From contig JAAYWZ010000089.1 of assembly GCA_012516175.1 (NCBI GenBank), forward strand, positions 1 to 35,881: a DNA stretch of 35,881 bases, given 5' to 3'. Within the stretch, counting starts at the first letter, position 1; each line of letters begins with the position of its first letter. The stretch comes from Bacilli bacterium (GTDB taxonomy: Bacteria > Bacillota_I > Bacilli_A > Haloplasmatales > Haloplasmataceae). This document shows positions 33,616-35,881 of this stretch, piece after piece. The notes under the pieces are model-generated. The model saw only the letters and a program-made list of their open reading frames with translations, was not told the DNA's origin and did not search any database. A program made the translations under genes and the position numbers.

Positions 33616-35010
33616 TTATTGATAAAAATCCTGATGGATTTTTAACAGATAAAAAGTTATTCCATAGATAACGATGCCGATTAGAATCGTAATGTAGAGA
33701 TTTTTGACGAGAAATAAGAAAGGAATCATAACTATGACTGCGATAATCACTTTTAATATTGATTTAGATGGCAATACTAACTCTTTTTGATTCACTATTA
33801 TTAGTAATACCAACATTATAATTAAAGCGATGATGTTACTTACACTTGCACCTAAAATACCACCATAATTAATTAATACTACATTACCAACAAGTTTAAT
33901 CAATAAACCACTAAGAACGATGAGAAGTAGTTTCTTACTAGGTTTCATCATTGTAGCATAAGTTAATACTAAAGCATAAAGAACAATAATTAGCGCATTT
34001 ACTTGTAACACTTGAGTTAAATTACGATCTTTAAATAGTAGTAAATTAACATCTGGCATTACTTTAATTAATCCTACTGTCGCAGGAAGGGCAAAACTGA
34101 TAATGGCTAAGATAATTCTTTGATAATCTTGTTGGTTTCTCGCGTGAGGGACGAAGGTGGTTAGTAGTGGAAAAGCATAGAATATAGCTGTTTGGATGAG
34201 TGGTAAACTGCGATCATAAATTCCTTTTATCACCATCGCTTCTTCTAATGTCATTTGTTTACCTAGGGTGTTAATAATCGTAAAACTATCGATTACCTGC
34301 ATGAATAAGAGAATGGTAGCAGTAAGAAGCAAGAAGAAACTTCGCTTTAAAATTACTGTACCATATTTTAGATCAATTTTGGTAAGGGATATACTTTTTA
34401 GGTTAAACCTCCAAATTACAACAAGTAATCCTGTAATCATGCCACAAGCATATCCTATTAAACTAAGAAAAGCCACATGATAAAGGTTAGTTATTTTATG
34501 ATGTACATACATCTGTAAAACAATGATAATAACTAGGATTCTAAATAATTGTTCAAAGGTCGTTGAAATACCTACTAAACCAAGCGTATCTTCTTGATGA
34601 TATAAATAACCCCTAACTATAGCAACTATCGGTAGAAGTAATAACACAAGGATTAATGGTAAAAAGAGAACATTTAGATTACTATCACCCATGATTTTAC
34701 CTAAAAAGGGGTAAAAGCTGATTATGCCAAATGACAATATTAGACCACAAATTAGTGTTAATACGAAACTCGAACTAAGGACCCGCTCTTTGTCTTTATC
34801 CTTTAACATAGCTTCGCTAACCGCGAGCGGTAAGGCAAAACTACCAACCTGTTGGATTAAGGCATAAAGCGGGTAAATTTGTTGATAAATATAAAAACCC
34901 TTATCACCGGTAAGGTTTTGATAAGGTATTTTATAAACTATCGACAATACTTTTACAAATAAAGAGGCTAAGGTTACCCAAAAAGCCCCTTTTAATAACT
35001 TCTGTTTCAT
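33616..35010 (-). CDS. Polysaccharide/lipid flippase of the MOP superfamily (SpoVB/YabM-like)
   Basis: This 464-aa protein has about 12-14 membrane segments. It opens with the family pattern KGAFWVTLASLFVKVLSIVYKIPYQNLTG and a following GSFALPLAVSEAML, typical of the PST/MurJ/SpoVB exporter group that moves lipid-linked sugars across the membrane. In B. subtilis yabM (SpoVB-like) lies near yabO; here the flippase is about 11 kb away. SpoVB, MurJ and O-antigen flippases cannot be told apart safely. AGGTGAT precedes the ATG, and the HAD stop is 4 nt upstream. Confidence 0.9.
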   Translation of the reverse strand: MKQKLLKGAFWVTLASLFVKVLSIVYKIPYQNLTGDKGFYIYQQIYPLYALIQQVGSFALPLAVSEAMLKDKDKERVLSSSFVLTLICGLILSFGIISFYPFLGKIMGDSNLNVLFLPLILVLLLLPIVAIVRGYLYHQEDTLGLVGISTTFEQLFRILVIIIVLQMYVHHKITNLYHVAFLSLIGYACGMITGLLVVIWRFNLKSISLTKIDLKYGTVILKRSFFLLLTATILLFMQVIDSFTIINTLGKQMTLEEAMVIKGIYDRSLPLIQTAIFYAFPLLTTFVPHARNQQDYQRIILAIISFALPATVGLIKVMPDVNLLLFKDRNLTQVLQVNALIIVLYALVLTYATMMKPSKKLLLIVLSGLLIKLVGNVVLINYGGILGASVSNIIALIIMLVLLIIVNQKELVLPSKSILKVIIAVIVMIPFLFLVKNLYITILIGIVIYGITFYLLKIHQDFYQ

Positions 35011-35014
35011 AACA

Positions 35015-35800
35015 TCACCTATTAGCTAGGATGTGCTCGACCGCTTCCTTTACGCTTTTTACTTCCCATTTAGCTGCGCTTTTCACAATATAATCAGAAT
35101 TAGCCATGACATAACTATTGTTTATAAGTTCAAACATAGACAGGTCATTTTGGCTGTCACCAATAACGGCGATTTCGTCTAGATTTAAGTTATATTTTTG
35201 GGATATCACTCTTATCGCATTACCTTTAGAGTTATCTTTACTGGTAATATCCATAGTATATTTACTTGAAATGTAACTCTCGATATGCATTGGTAATCGC
35301 GCATCTAAGCGCTTCTTTACTTCAATATTTGTATTTTTTTCTTGCCAAGTGGAGATGGTAATGATTTTATGGTTAGGTAGTTCACAAATAATATAAGGAT
35401 TCTCAATATATGTGATTAAATCTTGGGATTTTTCAAACTCAGTGATAATTGGTAACTTCTTTTCTATATAATAGTGATCAATAGTCTGAAAGAATATAAT
35501 TACTGGTTCACTTTTCAGTGCTTCAAGAATTAATAATACATCTTCATAAGCTAGGCTTTTTTCATAGATTAAATTATCATTTTCACTAACTACTACCGCC
35601 CCGTTTTGACTAATCCGAAAGCCCCTAAAATTGTACCGTTCCATGATTTTCTTAATCTCATAATCTAAACGGCCTGTCGCAATGGAAATGGTAATACCTC
35701 TGGCTTGGGCTTCTTGTAAAGCTTTAATATCTTCGGAATCGATTCTCCGAAAATCCTTTAATAGTGTACCATCTAAATCGCAGAAAATGTGTTTTATCAT
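35015..35800 (-). CDS. Cof-type HAD-IIB phosphatase
   Basis: This 261-aa HAD-superfamily hydrolase has motif I FCDLDGTLL (nucleophile Asp near 8), motif II SIATGRLDYE (Thr near 42), a C2-type cap and motif IV VIGDSQNDLSMFE (about 211-223). Cof/YidA-type enzymes dephosphorylate sugar phosphates and other small metabolites; the exact substrate is unknown. GGGAG lies 8 nt before the ATG. It is the first gene of the HAD-flippase-FAD operon and has a near-consensus promoter. Confidence 0.93.
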   Translation of the reverse strand: MIKHIFCDLDGTLLKDFRRIDSEDIKALQEAQARGITISIATGRLDYEIKKIMERYNFRGFRISQNGAVVVSENDNLIYEKSLAYEDVLLILEALKSEPVIIFFQTIDHYYIEKKLPIITEFEKSQDLITYIENPYIICELPNHKIITISTWQEKNTNIEVKKRLDARLPMHIESYISSKYTMDITSKDNSKGNAIRVISQKYNLNLDEIAVIGDSQNDLSMFELINNSYVMANSDYIVKSAAKWEVKSVKEAVEHILANR

Positions 35801-35826
35801 GTCACCACTCCCTTTACATGACTTTT

Positions 35827-35855
35827 ATTATATAGGATTAATATTATTATGTAAA
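35827..35855 (-). promoter_or_regulatory. Sigma-A promoter of the HAD-flippase-FAD operon
   Basis: Minus-strand TTTACA (35855-35850) and TATAAT (35832-35827) are 17 bp apart and about 26 nt before the HAD ATG. Confidence 0.8.
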
Positions 35856-35881
35856 CATTAAAAATTAGTACTGTAATATAA

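Overview
The window is a 35.9 kb piece of a low-GC chromosome from a Bacillota bacterium. Standard code 11 is supported by in-frame TGA stops that end several intact genes, for example the methyltransferase at 2242-3108 and the pseudouridine synthase at 3105-3767. TGA is therefore not read as Trp, which argues against Mollicutes with code 4. SpoIIE, YabP and YabQ point to an endospore former or a lineage that keeps part of the programme. The minus-strand order rqcP-yabP-yabQ-(small divIC-like ORF)-spoIIE-tilS-hpt-ftsH-hslO-...-dusB-(RDD)-lysS follows the Bacillus subtilis yabO-lysS region. A deep-branching Bacilli or Erysipelotrichia-like organism is my inference; no 16S rRNA gene is present to settle it.

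Layout. 1-6.4 kb (+): a cut-off gene, then radA, a GNAT acetyltransferase, an RlmI-like methyltransferase and an RluA-type pseudouridine synthase in one tight operon. A monocistronic Cys-rich 82-aa protein follows, then glpX and the MEP-pathway pair ispD-ispF. 6.4-12.9 kb (-): a GH2 glycosidase with an E2-like acyltransferase relative, then lysS, an RDD membrane protein, dusB and a YfcE-type phosphodiesterase. 12.95-13.5 kb (+): maf. 13.5-23.4 kb (-): hslO, ftsH, hpt, tilS, spoIIE, yabQ, yabP, rqcP, a GNAT enzyme and a DUF554 membrane protein. 23.5-24.2 kb (+): a tetrahydrofolate riboswitch controlling a FolT-type ECF transporter. 24.25-27 kb (-): an SPFH/NfeD membrane pair and an XRE-TPR regulator, the latter divergent from an MntP/YtaF-like protein (+). 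27.7-35.8 kb (-): a broken amidohydrolase, a NUDIX protein, a U32 peptidase-family protein, a ferritin-like/VIT1 membrane protein, a frameshifted FAD oxidoreductase, a polysaccharide flippase and a Cof-type HAD phosphatase.

The most interesting signals are regulatory. On the minus strand, yabP, spoIIE and the FAD gene each have an inverted repeat in which the Shine-Dalgarno is one arm and its complement lies upstream. For yabP and spoIIE a candidate promoter sits between the arms. Read-through mRNA would then fold and hide the ribosome-binding site, while mRNA started locally would lack the blocking arm. The spoIIE promoter candidate also has a 21-bp spacer and a Spo0A-box-like -35 region, as in B. 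subtilis. The folT leader shows a full aptamer plus two mutually exclusive downstream pairings that could switch the ribosome-binding site. The folate-synthesis genes that sit between hslO and dusB in B. subtilis are missing here, so the THF-controlled importer may reflect folate scavenging.

Two genes look recently broken. The amidohydrolase has a Gly-to-TGA nonsense change and a 1-nt frameshift. The FAD oxidoreductase has a 1-nt insertion in its third codon. I saw no CRISPR array, insertion sequence, tRNA, rRNA or prophage.
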